Assembly (NCBI GenBank): GCA_005881235.1 | Contig: VBEQ01000019.1 | Location: forward strand, 1-16,841 | Length of the DNA: 16,841 bases | Source of the DNA: Chloroflexota bacterium | Lineage (GTDB): Bacteria; Chloroflexota; Dormibacteria; CF-121 | Direction of reading: 5' to 3' | Shown: positions 15,787 to 16,841 of the stretch, in pieces | Layout: each line of letters starts with the position of its first letter | How positions within the stretch are numbered: position 1 is the stretch's first letter | Notes under the pieces: generated by a model | Told to the model about the DNA's origin: nothing | What the model saw: the letters and a program-made list of their open reading frames with translations, nothing else | The model's database searches: none | Program-made: the position numbers and the translations under genes

Positions 15787-16370
15787 CGGCTGATCGGCAA
15801 CCACGCCGCCCGCGTCGATTCGTAGCGAGTGATTTCGCCTTCCTGCCGGAGCGTGAGCGCCACCTCGTCCCAACCGTTCAAGAGGCATTCACGGTAGAAG
15901 GGGTCGATGGCAAAGGCCGTCTCGAACCCGTCGGCCCTGATGCGCTGCGACCTCAGGTCGACCGTCACCTCCATCCCTGGCTTCTCGGTTGCGAGGCGGA
16001 CCAGTTCCGCAACCTGTGACTCGGGTAGTTCGAGCGGGAGCAGGCCGCTGCGGAAGCTGTTGCTCTTGAAGATGTCGCCGTACGACGGGGCGATGACGGC
16101 GCGGAAGCCGGCGTCCAGCAACGACCAGGCGGCGTGCTCGCGCGATGAGCCGCAGCCGAAGTTGGCGCCGGTCACCAGCACCGCTGCGCCGCGGTAGGCG
16201 GGCTGGTCGAGGATGAAGTTGCCGGCGCGGCGCCAGTCATAGAAGAGGAAGGGCCCAAAGCCGGAGCGCTCAATCCGTTTGAGGAATTGCTTGGGGATGA
16301 TTTGGTCGGTATCGACGTTCGCCCGATCGAGCGGGGCGAGGACGCCGGTGACGTGGGTGAAGGGTTCCAT
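15783..16370 (-). CDS. leuD: 3-isopropylmalate dehydratase small subunit
   Basis: The small subunit of isopropylmalate isomerase, which with LeuC converts 2-isopropylmalate to 3-isopropylmalate in leucine synthesis. The 195-residue length matches the family. Signatures are NVDTDQIIPKQFLK (18-31), the swivel-domain loop TGANFGCGSSREHAAWSLLDAG (67-88), APSYGDIFKSNSFRSGLLPLEL (94-115) and the C-terminal DPFYRECLLNGWDEVALTL. The ATG overlaps the leuC stop by one base (TGATG), so the subunits are translationally coupled and made together. The stop codon shares a CTAG with that of the convergent glycosyltransferase gene. Confidence 0.97.
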   Translation of the reverse strand: MEPFTHVTGVLAPLDRANVDTDQIIPKQFLKRIERSGFGPFLFYDWRRAGNFILDQPAYRGAAVLVTGANFGCGSSREHAAWSLLDAGFRAVIAPSYGDIFKSNSFRSGLLPLELPESQVAELVRLATEKPGMEVTVDLRSQRIRADGFETAFAIDPFYRECLLNGWDEVALTLRQEGEITRYESTRAAWLPISR

Positions 16371-16841
16371 CAGTTCCTGGCGAATTCCCGCACGTCGACG
16401 AGGTGGCCGGCGATCGCGGCCGCCGCCGCCATCGGCGGGCTGACCAGATGGGTCCGGCCTCCACTCCCCTGCCGGCCCTCGAAATTCCGGTTGCTGGTCG
16501 AGGCGCAGCGCTCGCCCGGGCCGAGGATGTCAGGGTTCATGCCGAGGCACATCGAGCAGCCGGCATCGCGCCACTCGAAGCCGGCCTGGCGGAAGACCGC
16601 ATCCAGCCCCTCGGCCTCGGCCTGCCGCTTGACGCTCACCGATCCGGGCACGACCATGGCCCGTACCTTCGGATGCACCGAATGACCGCGCACCACCGTC
16701 GCCGCCAGGCGCAGATCTTCGAGGCGCGCGTTGGTGCAGGAGCCGATGAAGACGCGGTCGATCGCGATCGCTTCCATCGCCGTGCCCGGCTCGAGCGCCA
16801 TGTAGGTAAGCGCCCGCTGATCGGTCTCCGATGCCGGATTC
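16370..16841 (-). CDS. leuC: 3-isopropylmalate dehydratase large subunit, C-terminal part
   Basis: The C-terminal ~156 residues of the aconitase-type catalytic subunit; the frame remains open to the window edge and the N-terminal part lies beyond it. An internal ATG at 16801 is not the start, because codons upstream still match the family (NPASETDQRALTYMALEPG). The [4Fe-4S] ligands are visible as the Cys of FIGSCTN and the two Cys of GCSMCLGMNPD. They are followed by ERCASTSNRNFEGRQGSGGRTHLVSPPMAAAAAIAGHLVD, the substrate-binding and closing helix region. It functions with LeuD, encoded immediately downstream with a one-base overlap. Confidence 0.97.
   Translation of the reverse strand, partial: NPASETDQRALTYMALEPGTAMEAIAIDRVFIGSCTNARLEDLRLAATVVRGHSVHPKVRAMVVPGSVSVKRQAEAEGLDAVFRQAGFEWRDAGCSMCLGMNPDILGPGERCASTSNRNFEGRQGSGGRTHLVSPPMAAAAAIAGHLVDVREFARN

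Overview
This is a GC-rich bacterial chromosome segment with compact, mostly housekeeping gene content. Several traits suggest a high-GC terrestrial lineage such as Actinobacteria or a GC-rich Chloroflexota/Dormibacterota-type group: GTG and TTG starts, apparently leaderless or near-leaderless promoters, a DUF222-HNH (13E12-type) protein, and a PadR-HAAS pair with an Asp-Gly-Arg-Pro type extracytoplasmic tail. The taxon cannot be settled from this sequence alone. I see no rRNA, tRNA, CRISPR array, insertion sequence or prophage.

Layout. Positions 1-644 (+) hold the 3' part of an NAD(P)-binding SDR/NmrA-like protein. It abuts, tail to tail, a minus-strand pair at 645-1935: a PadR-type repressor followed by an overlapping HAAS-domain membrane protein. 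The 71 bp upstream of padR carry repeats that look like an operator. Positions 2007-3509 (-) hold proC (proline synthesis) followed closely by a membrane-anchored protein of unknown function. A compact divergent promoter region separates proC from a DUF222-HNH endonuclease-like gene (3590-5008, +). After about 300 bp without a convincing gene comes a long glutamate synthase large subunit gene (gltB, 5314-9876, -), with no gltD beside it.

The 384-bp divergent region 9877-10260 carries two near-identical LacI-family operators upstream of a lacI-type regulator (10261-11364, +). That regulator overlaps an aldehyde dehydrogenase gene by ATGA (11361-12818, gabD-like), so the two probably form one autoregulated operon. 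Next come a secreted Asp-box (BNR) beta-propeller protein with a strong Shine-Dalgarno (12901-14553), a hairpin, and a GT1-type glycosyltransferase (14620-15786). The glycosyltransferase stop codon overlaps that of leuD (15783-16370, -). leuD lies directly downstream of leuC, which runs off the right edge.

Function. Three loci belong to amino-acid metabolism (proC, gltB, leuCD), and the gabD-like gene may feed into it. The rest are independent single genes or pairs. I found no clear novel multi-gene system. The points most worth a second look are the lacI-gabD operon with its twin operators, the padR-HAAS operator region and the HAAS extracytoplasmic repeats, and the two unassigned exported or anchored proteins.
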